Shown: piece by piece, positions 45,537 to 53,081 of the stretch
Numbering within the stretch: position 1 is the stretch's first letter
How the letters are laid out: each line of letters opens with the position of its first letter
NCBI RefSeq assembly: GCF_041912895.1
Contig: NZ_JAYSGI010000001.1
Location: forward strand, 496,001 to 560,000
Direction: 5' to 3'
DNA: 64,000 bases
DNA from: Pelagerythrobacter sp041912895
GTDB lineage: Bacteria > Pseudomonadota > Alphaproteobacteria > Sphingomonadales > Sphingomonadaceae
Notes under the pieces: model-generated
Seen by the model: the letters and a program-made list of their open reading frames with translations, nothing else
Told to the model about the DNA's origin: nothing
Databases searched by the model: none
Position numbers and translations under genes: made by a program

Positions 45537-46313
45537 ATGCTTCCGATCGTCGAGCCGAACGCCACCATCGGAGGAGGTCAGTCCCCCGATCTTCTGTTGC
45601 TGTTTCGCGCGGCGGAGCGGCCCGACATGCAAACGATACGCCGCGCGATCGGCGCTGCTGACAGCCTGACGGTCACGCACGGCGCGGGCGCGGCTGCGGA
45701 CGGCGAACCGGCGTGGCTGGAACTGCTCACACACGGAATGACCTTCGACCTGAGCGGGATCGCACCCGGCCCGGGCCATGCCGCGCCCGATGTCCGCAAC
45801 CGCTATCAGGTGCCGTCCGGTTTTTCCGACGCGGTCGCCGAAGCGCTGGCGCTCGCGCCGGGACCGCACCTCGCCGGTGGACGGACGCGCATGGCGGTGG
45901 TGCGAATGCAAGCGGCGCTGGCCGCGCATTTCGTGCGGGAACTGCCGACCGTCGCCGCGATCGCCTGGGTTCCGGCGCGCACGGCGATCGGGCGGGATTT
46001 CTACCTCTCCGCGATCGATGCGTGGCAGGCCGACGGCCCGTTTCCCGCACTTGGCCTGACCGCGTTCCGCCGGACTCTCGGGACCGCCGTGCAGTCCGAG
46101 GGGCTCGCGTTCTTCACCGGGCAGGAGCTGCATTTCGACCCGTCGTTGTTTCCCGACCCGGCCGCCGCGACGCGGCTCGGGGTGCGGCTCGTCAACGAAC
46201 TCGTCGGCCGCGCTCCGCTCGTCGAACCGGTCGAACTGGCCGGTCCCGATGGCGAGCCGATCGTGCTCGAACCATCGCGCAACGGGCGCTACCTGCGGGT
46301 CGGGCATGGCTGA
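45537..46313 (+). CDS. DUF4261-like protein of unknown function
   Basis: This 258-aa protein has no signal peptide or membrane segment. The C-terminal third (GLAFFTGQELHFDPSLFPD, then a helix and GRAPLVEPVELAGPDGEPIV) resembles DUF4261, but this is tentative. The N-terminal half is alpha/beta with short conserved-looking strands (DLLLLFRAAE and RMAVVRMQAAL). It stands alone between the flavodoxin-like gene and the convergent nitronate monooxygenase. A ribosome site AGGGGG abuts the ATG unusually closely, so the start could be further inside. Confidence 0.6.
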   Translation: MLPIVEPNATIGGGQSPDLLLLFRAAERPDMQTIRRAIGAADSLTVTHGAGAAADGEPAWLELLTHGMTFDLSGIAPGPGHAAPDVRNRYQVPSGFSDAVAEALALAPGPHLAGGRTRMAVVRMQAALAAHFVRELPTVAAIAWVPARTAIGRDFYLSAIDAWQADGPFPALGLTAFRRTLGTAVQSEGLAFFTGQELHFDPSLFPDPAAATRLGVRLVNELVGRAPLVEPVELAGPDGEPIVLEPSRNGRYLRVGHG

Positions 46314-46348
46314 GCCGACGGTCGGCGCCGTCCGCTGAGGCAGCCGAT

Positions 46349-47320
46349 TCAGCCGATGAACTTGCCGTCCAGCTCTGCCTTCGCGGCCTGATACTCGCGG
46401 ACCAGCCGATCGACCCGGTCGGCCACGCTGTCGACTGCGTCGACCATGCCGACGCCCTGGCCCGAGCCCCAGATGTCCTTCCACGCCTTGGCCTTGGAAT
46501 TGCCGCCCGAGCCGAAGTTCATCTTGCTCGGATCGCTGGTCGGCAGGTCGTCGGGGTCGAGCCCGGCGGCCTCGATCGAGCCGCGCAGGTAGTTGCCGTG
46601 AACCCCGGTAAAGAGGTTGGTGTAGACGATGTCCGCCGCGCGGCTGTCGACGATGCTCTGCTTGTAGCGCTCGTCCGCGTTCGCCTCTTTCGTGGCGATC
46701 CACGGCGAGCCGATATAGGCGAAATCGGCCCCCATCGCCTGCGCGGCAAGCACCGAACGGCCGTGCGCGATCGAGCCCGACAGCGCCACCAGCCCGTCGA
46801 ACCACTGGCGGATTTCCTGCATCAGCGCGAAGGGCGATTGCACGCCCGCGTGCCCGCCAGCCCCGGCGGCGACGGGGATCAGCCCGTCCGCGCCCTTCTC
46901 GATCGCCTTGTGCGCGAAGAAATCGTTGATGACGTCGTGCAGCGTGATCCCGCCCCAGCCGCGCACCGCGGCGAAGATCTCCTCGCGCGCGCCGAGCGAA
47001 GTGATGACCAGCGGCACCTGCCACTTGGCGCACACCGCCATGTCCTCTTCCAGCCGGTCGTTCGACTTGTGGACGATCTGGTTCACCGCATAGGGCGCGG
47101 CGGGCCGGTCGGGATGCGCGCGGTTGTGCGCCGCCAGTTCCTCGGTGATCCGGTGCAGCCATTCGTCGAGCACGCCCGAAGGCCGCGCGTTCAGCGCCGG
47201 GAACGAGCCGACGATGCCCGCCTTGCACTGCGCGATCACCAGCTCCGGGCCGGACACGATGAACATCGGCGATCCGATCACCGGCAGGCGCATTCGGTCG
47301 AAGGGGGCGGGCAGGGGCAT
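46349..47320 (-). CDS. nitronate monooxygenase family flavoprotein
   Basis: This 323-aa TIM-barrel FMN enzyme is of the 2-nitropropane dioxygenase/nitronate monooxygenase family. The MRLPVIGSPMFIVSGPELVI start, PVAAGAGGHAG (FMN/substrate loop with the catalytic His) and a phosphate-binding region around YIGSPWIATKEA support the call. It oxidises alkyl nitronates such as propionate-3-nitronate, a detoxification role. The start at 47320 has GGAGAC upstream. FabK-type enoyl reductases are related, but the AGGHAG motif favours nitronate monooxygenase. Confidence 0.9.
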   Translation of the reverse strand: MPLPAPFDRMRLPVIGSPMFIVSGPELVIAQCKAGIVGSFPALNARPSGVLDEWLHRITEELAAHNRAHPDRPAAPYAVNQIVHKSNDRLEEDMAVCAKWQVPLVITSLGAREEIFAAVRGWGGITLHDVINDFFAHKAIEKGADGLIPVAAGAGGHAGVQSPFALMQEIRQWFDGLVALSGSIAHGRSVLAAQAMGADFAYIGSPWIATKEANADERYKQSIVDSRAADIVYTNLFTGVHGNYLRGSIEAAGLDPDDLPTSDPSKMNFGSGGNSKAKAWKDIWGSGQGVGMVDAVDSVADRVDRLVREYQAAKAELDGKFIG

Positions 47321-47403
47321 CCGGGTCTCCGTTGTCGTTCGCAACCTGTGCTGGCGGGCTATCCGCCGCGTACGAACTTGTCGAGCATGACGTTACGTAA
47401 GCG

Positions 47404-48444
47404 TCAAGCCAGCAGGTGTTCGATGCGATAGGTGCGCGCCGCCGTGCCTGCGAACAACGCGCGCTTCTCGTCCGCCGTTGCACCGGAGGCGAGGCGCTTG
47501 AACGCGTTCCACAGCACCGGATAGCTCGCGCCCCAGCGGTCGACCGGGTAGTTGCTTTCAAACATCGCGCGATCTGCGCCGAACGTCTCGATGCAGGTTT
47601 CGATATACGGCTGCCACAGCGCGGCCAGTTCCTCCGACCCGCAGCCTTTCGCGGGGCCGCCTTCCGGCATGCCGCAGAACGCCATCGCCAGCCCGCCAAG
47701 CTTGACGGCGACGTTCGGGCATTCGGCGAGGGCGCGGATGCTCGAACGCCAGCGACCGAAGTGTTCGTCCAGTTTGCCGCGATAGCTCGCGATGCCGAGC
47801 GGGGTGCCGCAATGATCGAGCACGATCGGCTGAGCGGGAAACGCGCGCGCGAGATCGAGCACGTCGCCGAGTTGCGGCTCGAGCACCCAGGCGTCGAACG
47901 TCAGCCCACGCTTGCCGAGTTCGGCGAAGCCTGCGCGAAAGGCCGCATCGCGATAGAGGCCCTCGGGCGCGTGGAACGGCGGGCCAAGCACGTCGGGGTC
48001 GGCATCCCACGCCCCGGCGTGGCGGATGCCGACGAAGCGCGGGGAGGCCGCTTGCAGCGCGTCGAGCACCTCGCCCGCCGCCGCGCCGCGCGTCAGGTCG
48101 GCGTGGCCGACGATCGCCGCGCACGGGCGATAACTGCCGTAGAGGCCGCTGGCGCCCTGCGCCGCGACGCCGTTCACGAACTCGACCTCGCCGACCGGCT
48201 TCAGTGCGTCGGCGCGCCCCGCATCGTAGAACGCGCCGCATTCCATGAACACGGTGCCGATCACGTTGTGGCCGCTGTGGGTGTCGGCGTGGAGTTGGTC
48301 GAACGTGTAGTACGCCGCGCCCGCGATGGTATCGAGGAAGGGGTGCCGGGGTTCGGGGAACGCGGGGAGCAGCGGGCGCAGATCCCACAGATGGTGGTGC
48401 GGGTCGATGATCGGCAGATCGGGCTCGAGAATCGATTCGCTCAT
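47404..48444 (-). CDS. amidohydrolase family 2 protein (metal-dependent)
   Basis: This 346-aa TIM-barrel hydrolase has the HxH metal motif in IIDPHHHLWDLR at residues 12-23. Further ligands lie in IVLDHCG and the late Asp/Asn in MFESNYPVDRW. This pattern is that of lactonase/2-pyrone-4,6-dicarboxylate hydrolase-like amidohydrolases, such as fucono- or galactarolactonases. The exact substrate is unknown. The ATG at 48444 follows GGAGGAA. It is transcribed toward the nitronate monooxygenase gene with an 83-nt gap. Confidence 0.88.
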   Translation of the reverse strand: MSESILEPDLPIIDPHHHLWDLRPLLPAFPEPRHPFLDTIAGAAYYTFDQLHADTHSGHNVIGTVFMECGAFYDAGRADALKPVGEVEFVNGVAAQGASGLYGSYRPCAAIVGHADLTRGAAAGEVLDALQAASPRFVGIRHAGAWDADPDVLGPPFHAPEGLYRDAAFRAGFAELGKRGLTFDAWVLEPQLGDVLDLARAFPAQPIVLDHCGTPLGIASYRGKLDEHFGRWRSSIRALAECPNVAVKLGGLAMAFCGMPEGGPAKGCGSEELAALWQPYIETCIETFGADRAMFESNYPVDRWGASYPVLWNAFKRLASGATADEKRALFAGTAARTYRIEHLLA

Positions 48445-48856
48445 CGTGTTCCTCCACCGATGATACATTGAGACATGGACCACATGTTACACAGTCCTGG
48501 AGCAAAAAAGTTCGGCGTTTCCGGCGGCCGTTTCGCGTGGCTCGAAAGGGGCAGGGCTGTGCTCATCCGGCGAGGCTAGCGCGGATTTGCCGGGGTAGGA
48601 AAGAGTGGCTTCGTGGTGAAAGATAAGGGGGTCACGCCGAGACCGCGGAGAAGCGGAGATCGCGGAGGTATTTGTTTCACACGAAGACACGAAGGCACGA
48701 AGATGCCGCACGTCTCCGCCCCGCAGGCGCATCAGTTTCCAGCGTGGCGCCAGAAAGTATGGAGGCGGCTTCGCCGCGAGAAAAATATCTTCGTGTCTTC
48801 GTGCCTTCGTGTGAACCAACCTTCTTTCTTCTCTGCGGTCCCCGCGTGAACCAAAA
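48445..48856. other. 412-nt non-coding region between leuA and the amidohydrolase
   Basis: No gene is supported here; open frames crossing it are built from the tandem repeats. Its main content is a composite inverted repeat (48631-48853) described separately. The remaining left part (48445-48630) holds the amidohydrolase ribosome site and presumably its promoter, with no clear further signal. Confidence 0.6.
48631..48853. repeat. composite inverted repeat of CACGAAG tandem units
   Basis: Left arm 48677-48705 and right arm 48788-48816 are 29-nt inverted copies built from CACGAAG(A/G) heptamer/octamer units. They differ only in the order of the A and G variants. Each arm is flanked on the outside by a second degenerate repeat of GCGGAGA-like units (48631-48668 and 48823-48850). 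The 82-nt spacer carries a GCGGC/GCCGC hairpin at 48766-48778. Similar CACGAAGG-CACGAAGA repeats occur in many unrelated bacterial genomes with no known function. A long stem-loop RNA or cruciform is possible. Confidence 0.75.
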
Positions 48857-50557
48857 TCACACCGCTGCGGAATTCGCCGCACTCAGCACCGCGCGTACGC
48901 TCGCCGTCGCGACGTCCTCGTCGATGCCGCAGCCCCATACGCGTTCGCCCGAGGGGAGGGCGCATTCGAGGTAGGCGGCGGCGCGCGCGTCGGAGCCGGT
49001 GGAGAGCGCGTGTTCGGTGTAGTCGCACACCTCGAGTTCCAGCCCGAAGCTGTCCCGCAGCGTCGCGACGACCGAGGAGATCAGCCCGTTGCCGCGCCCC
49101 GACACGCTGCGCGCCTTGCCCCCGACCTCGATCGTGCCTGCGAACACGCGGGTGCCATCCGCCGCGCGGTTTTCCTCGTAATCGACGAGCTGGAAGTGCT
49201 TGGGGCGGACCTGCACGTGGTAGGTGCGCTTGAACACGTCCCAGATATCGGCGCCATTGAGTTCGCGGCCGAGCTCGTCGGCCATCCGCTGGACGTGGCG
49301 GGAAAAGTCGGCCTGCATCCGCTTGGGCAGCTTGAGGCCCTGATCCTGCTCCAGCACCCAGGCGAAGCCGCCCTTGCCCGACTGACTGTTGACCCGGATC
49401 ACCGCCTCGTAACTGCGGCCGAGGTCCGCCGGGTCGATCGGCAGGTAGGGCACGCGCCAACGCTCGTCGTTCTGTGTCGCGTGCGCCTCGAATCCCTTCT
49501 TGATCGCATCCTGATGGCTGCCGGAAAAGGCGGTGAACACCAGCTCGCCGCCGTAGGGATGGCGCTGGTGGACGGGCAGTTCATTGCAGTATTCGACCGT
49601 CTCGATCACTCGGTCGATGTCCGAGAAATCGAGGCCGGGGTCGACGCCTTGGGTGTACATGTTGAGCGCCACCGTCACGAGGCAGCAATTGCCGGTGCGC
49701 TCGCCGTTGCCGAACAAGCAGCCTTCGACCCGGTCGGCGCCCGCCATCAAGCCGAGTTCCGCCGCCGCGACGCCGGTGCCGCGATCGTTGTGCGTGTGGA
49801 GGCTGATGACCGCACTCTCGCGGTTCGGCAGGTTCCGGCAGAAATACTCGATCTGGTCGGCGTAAATGTTGGGGGTCGCCGCCTCGACCGTGGCGGGGAG
49901 GTTGAGGATGATCGGCCGTTCGGGCGTAGGGGCGAGCACCTCCATCACCGCGGCGCAAACCTCGATGCTGAAATCGAGCTCGGCGGTGGAGAACGTCTCG
50001 GGCGAATACTGGAAATGCCAGTCGGTGCCGGGGTGGGCCGCCGCCTCGTCGCGCAGGACTTTCGCTCCCGCCACGGCGATCTCGCGCACCTCGCTCCGGC
50101 TCATGCGGAACACGATGTCGCGCCATGCGGGGCTGACCGCGTTGTAGAGATGGACGATGGCCGCGCGCGCGCCCTCGAGGCTGGCGAAGCTGGTGCGGAT
50201 CAGATCCTCTCGGCTCTGGGTCAGTACCTGCACGGTGGTGTCGTGGGGAATGCGGCCCGAGCGCACGAGGCCCTGAATGAAATCGAACTCGGTCGCCCCC
50301 GCGCTGGGGAAGCCGACCTCGATCTCCTTCACCCCGATTTCCACCAACAGGTCGAAGAAGCGGTTCTTCTTCACCGCATCCATCGGGTCGACGATGGCCT
50401 GGTTGCCGTCGCGCAGGTCGGTGCTGAGCCAGCGGGGCGGGGCGGTGATCGTGCGCGCGGGCCACTGGCGGTCGGGCAGCGGCACTTGCGGGAAGGGGGC
50501 GTATTTGCGTGCGGGGTCGCGCAGCATCGTACGGGGCGTGGTGCGGGGGCTGGTCAT
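48857..50557 (-). CDS. leuA: 2-isopropylmalate synthase
   Basis: This enzyme of about 566 aa condenses 2-oxoisovalerate with acetyl-CoA, the first committed step to leucine. The HMGL-like barrel has STDLRDGNQAI, the ISLHTHNDRGTG metal motif and LFGNGERTGNC. The C-terminal LeuA allosteric domain is the leucine-feedback site. It is of the long bacterial type. The N-terminus is uncertain: the ATG at 50557 is chosen, while 50527 and an upstream in-frame codon at 50623 are alternatives. A leucine-rich short ORF lies upstream. Confidence 0.94.
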   Translation of the reverse strand: MTSPRTTPRTMLRDPARKYAPFPQVPLPDRQWPARTITAPPRWLSTDLRDGNQAIVDPMDAVKKNRFFDLLVEIGVKEIEVGFPSAGATEFDFIQGLVRSGRIPHDTTVQVLTQSREDLIRTSFASLEGARAAIVHLYNAVSPAWRDIVFRMSRSEVREIAVAGAKVLRDEAAAHPGTDWHFQYSPETFSTAELDFSIEVCAAVMEVLAPTPERPIILNLPATVEAATPNIYADQIEYFCRNLPNRESAVISLHTHNDRGTGVAAAELGLMAGADRVEGCLFGNGERTGNCCLVTVALNMYTQGVDPGLDFSDIDRVIETVEYCNELPVHQRHPYGGELVFTAFSGSHQDAIKKGFEAHATQNDERWRVPYLPIDPADLGRSYEAVIRVNSQSGKGGFAWVLEQDQGLKLPKRMQADFSRHVQRMADELGRELNGADIWDVFKRTYHVQVRPKHFQLVDYEENRAADGTRVFAGTIEVGGKARSVSGRGNGLISSVVATLRDSFGLELEVCDYTEHALSTGSDARAAAYLECALPSGERVWGCGIDEDVATASVRAVLSAANSAAV

Positions 50558-50642
50558 GGCGGCGGTACTCGTAACGGATGAAGCGGCTTCGTGGCGGTCG
50601 GTCCCCTCGGGCGCGTTGCGCACCCGGCCGGCACGCGTCAGC

Positions 50643-50693
50643 TCACGCCCAAGGGCGGGTAAGTCGAAGCAGAATTAGTCCGTTGCGTCGCAT
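50643..50693 (-). promoter_or_regulatory. candidate leucine leader peptide upstream of leuA
   Basis: A 16-codon ORF reads MRRNGLILLRLTRPWA with codons CTA, ATT, CTG, CTT and CTT, so four Leu plus one Ile in 16 residues. An in-frame ATG at 50705 would add four residues. The ORF ends 85 nt before leuA. Downstream a strong hairpin, CGGGTGCG-CAA-CGCGCCCG (about 50605-50623), follows, but no U-run, so attenuation by an intrinsic terminator is not shown. The ribosome site is weak. Confidence 0.4.
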
Positions 50694-50747
50694 GGGTGTC
50701 GCCATGATCCAAAGTTGCGCGAAAGGCAAGCGTGAGGAGTGGTTTGG

Positions 50748-51413
50748 TTACTCCGCCGCTGCTTTCTCGAACGCGGCGGTGAATTCCAGCTCGACGTCGT
50801 CCGACACGACCGGAAGCGCGAAGGCGATGCCGTAGTCCGAACGCTTGATCGTGGTCGTGCCCTCGAAGCCGACCGTCTCGGCCTTGCTCATCGGGTTGGC
50901 ACCCGCGCCGGTGAAGCGCGTAGCGAGGACGACTTCCCTGGTCACGCCGTTGAGCGTGAGATCGCCGGTGATGTCCGCCGTCATCCCGCCGGGGCTGACT
51001 GCGACCGATTTCGAGACGAAGCGTGCGGGCTGCGGCTCCGGCCCGAAGAAATCGGGCGCGCCGCCGTCTGTCCCTGCGCGCAACAGGTGATCGCGCAGGC
51101 CGTCGCTCGCGACGGTGACGCTGGCGATCGGGATCGTCACGTCCACCGAAGCCTGACCCAGCTGCGCGGGATCGATCGTCAGCGTGCCCGACACGTCGCC
51201 GAACAAGCCGAAGTAGTCGTTGAAGCCGAAGTGATTGACGCGCCACTGCACGAGGCTGTGGGCGGAATCGGCCTGATAGGTGCCGCGGGTGATCCGCGCC
51301 GGATCGACCGCGCCGGGCAGTGCCGGGCCCTCCTGCGCTTCCAGCGCGGCGAAGGCCGACAGGCCGAGCGTTACGGCGCCGAGCGCGGCGATCAGGGTCG
51401 TTTTCATGGACAT
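50748..51413 (-). CDS. YceI family periplasmic protein
   Basis: This 221-aa protein has a signal peptide (MKTTLIAALGAVTLGLSAFA) and a YceI lipocalin-like beta-barrel domain. YQADSAHSLVQWRVNHFGF, VDVTIPIASV, ITGDLTLNGVTREVVL and KRSDYGIAF are typical. YceI folds bind long isoprenoids such as ubiquinone precursors in known structures. It sits between ilvC and leuA on the same strand with a 33-nt gap after ilvC, an unexpected place for a periplasmic lipid-binding protein. Confidence 0.9.
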   Translation of the reverse strand: MSMKTTLIAALGAVTLGLSAFAALEAQEGPALPGAVDPARITRGTYQADSAHSLVQWRVNHFGFNDYFGLFGDVSGTLTIDPAQLGQASVDVTIPIASVTVASDGLRDHLLRAGTDGGAPDFFGPEPQPARFVSKSVAVSPGGMTADITGDLTLNGVTREVVLATRFTGAGANPMSKAETVGFEGTTTIKRSDYGIAFALPVVSDDVELEFTAAFEKAAAE

Positions 51414-51446
51414 CGGCTCCGAATGATTGCGGGGCGCAAGGTGGCG

Positions 51447-52466
51447 TCAGTTCTTTTCCTTGTCGACCAACTTATTCTTTCCGATCCACGGCATCATCGC
51501 GCGCAGCTTCGCGCCGGTCTGTTCGATCGGATGCGCTTCCGCGGCCTTGCGCGCGGCCTTCAATTCGGGCTGGCCGGCGCGGTTGTCGAGCACGAAGTTC
51601 TTCACGAAGCGGCCCTGCTGGATGTCCGCCAGCACGCGCTTCATTTCGGCCTTCGTCTCGTCGGTGATGATCCGCGGGCCGGTGGTGATGTCGCCGTATT
51701 CGGCGGTGTTGCTGATCGAATAGCGCATGTTGGCGATGCCGCCTTCGTAGAGCAGATCGACGATCAGCTTGGTTTCGTGGAGGCACTCGAAATAGGCCAT
51801 TTCGGGCGCGTAGCCCGCCTCGACCAGCGTCTCGAACCCGGCCTGGATCAGGTGGGTGATGCCGCCGCACAGCACCGCCTGTTCGCCGAACAGGTCGGTC
51901 TCGCACTCTTCCTTGAAGTTCGTTTCGATCACGCCGCTGCGCCCGCCGCCGACGCCGCTGGCATAGGCGAGCGCCACGTCATGCGCGTTGCCCGTGGCGT
52001 CGTGATGGACGGCGATCAGGCACGGCACGCCGCCGCCGCGCTGGTATTCGCTGCGCACGGTGTGGCCGGGGCCCTTGGGCGCGATCATGATGACGTCGAT
52101 GTCGGCGGGCGGCTCGATCAGGCCGAAATGGATGTTGAGCCCGTGGGCGAAGGCGATCGCGCTGCCGGGCTTCATGTTGCCCTTGAGGTCGTTTTCCCAG
52201 ATCGCGGCCTGATGCTCGTCGGGCGCGAGGATCATCAGCACGTCGGCCCACTTCGCCGCCTCGGTGTTGGTCATCACGGTGAAGCCCGCGTCTTGCGCCT
52301 TCTTCGCCGTGGCCGAGCCTTCGCGCAGCGCGATCGCCACGTCCTTCACCCCGCTGTCGCGCAGGTTCTGCGCGTGGGCGTGGCCCTGGCTGCCGTAACC
52401 GACGATGGCGATTTTCTTGCCGGTGATGAGGTTCAGGTCGGCATCGGCGTCGTAATAGACTTTCAT
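51447..52466 (-). CDS. ilvC: ketol-acid reductoisomerase
   Basis: This 339-aa class I KARI has exactly the usual short-form length. The N-terminal Rossmann fold has GYGSQGHAHAQNLRDSG. The knotted C-terminal domain supplies metal ligands in ETNFKEECETDLFGEQ and AYFECLHE. It converts acetolactate to dihydroxyisovalerate with NADPH in valine/leucine/isoleucine synthesis. The ATG at 52466 follows GAGGAAAG. It is transcribed after ilvH, separated by a 25-bp inverted repeat. Confidence 0.97.
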   Translation of the reverse strand: MKVYYDADADLNLITGKKIAIVGYGSQGHAHAQNLRDSGVKDVAIALREGSATAKKAQDAGFTVMTNTEAAKWADVLMILAPDEHQAAIWENDLKGNMKPGSAIAFAHGLNIHFGLIEPPADIDVIMIAPKGPGHTVRSEYQRGGGVPCLIAVHHDATGNAHDVALAYASGVGGGRSGVIETNFKEECETDLFGEQAVLCGGITHLIQAGFETLVEAGYAPEMAYFECLHETKLIVDLLYEGGIANMRYSISNTAEYGDITTGPRIITDETKAEMKRVLADIQQGRFVKNFVLDNRAGQPELKAARKAAEAHPIEQTGAKLRAMMPWIGKNKLVDKEKN

Positions 52467-52477
52467 TTCTTTCCTCA

Positions 52478-52558
52478 CGTCATCCCAGCGAAAGCTGGGA
52501 TCTGGTGCAGCAAGCGTGCACCTGGTTGCAAGCGATCCCAGCTTTCGCTGGGATGACG
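52478..52558. repeat. 25-bp perfect inverted repeat between ilvH and ilvC
   Basis: Arms 52478-52502 and 52534-52558 are exact reverse complements of 25 nt separated by 31 nt. Each arm is itself a hairpin, ATCCCAGC-GAAA-GCTGGGAT. This unit belongs to a repeat common between genes in sphingomonads and other alphaproteobacteria (REP-like), here as a back-to-back pair. It lies within a likely operon and could act as an mRNA stabiliser or processing site. Confidence 0.85.
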
Positions 52559-52565
52559 AATTGTT

Positions 52566-53081
52566 TCAGGCCCCTTGCGCCCCGCGCATCATCCCGACGA
52601 TGCCGGTGCGGCCGACCTCGACCAGCCCCAGCTCGCGCATCAGGGCGATGAAGCTGTCGACTTTCTCCGGTGGGCCGGTGATCTCGAAGATGAAGCTTTC
52701 GGTGGTGGTGTCGACCGGGCGCGCGCGGAAGATGTCGGCCAGCCGCAGCGCCTCCACCCGCTTGTCGCCCGTGCCCGCGACCTTGACCAGCGCCAGCTCG
52801 CGCTCGACGTGCGGGCCTTCCTCGGTCAGGTCGACGACCTTGTGCACCGGAACCAGCCGGTCGAGCTGGGCGTGGATCTGGTCGATCACCGCGGGCGGTC
52901 CGTTGGTGACGATGGTGATCCGGCTGACCGCGTGATCCTCGGTGATGTCGGCCACCGTCAGGCTGTCGATATTGTAGCCGCGCGCGGTGAACAGCCCGGC
53001 GATCTTGGCGAGGATGCCGCTCTCGTTGTCGACGGTGATCGCGAGCACGTGGCGCTGCGCTTCCTGCTGGGCGATCTGCAT
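52566..53081 (-). CDS. ilvH: acetolactate synthase small (regulatory) subunit
   Basis: This 171-aa subunit has an ACT domain at residues 10-85 (HVLAITVDNESGILAKIAGL and GYNIDSLTV), the valine-binding site. A C-terminal acetolactate synthase small-subunit domain follows. It activates IlvB and confers feedback by valine. The ATG overlaps the ilvB TGA, showing translational coupling. Confidence 0.96.
   Translation of the reverse strand: MQIAQQEAQRHVLAITVDNESGILAKIAGLFTARGYNIDSLTVADITEDHAVSRITIVTNGPPAVIDQIHAQLDRLVPVHKVVDLTEEGPHVERELALVKVAGTGDKRVEALRLADIFRARPVDTTTESFIFEITGPPEKVDSFIALMRELGLVEVGRTGIVGMMRGAQGA

Noticed and set aside
48677..48816. Regularly spaced short repeats resembling a CRISPR array
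   Set aside because: The units are 7-8 nt tandem CACGAAG copies without unique spacers, arranged as one inverted pair, and no cas genes are nearby.
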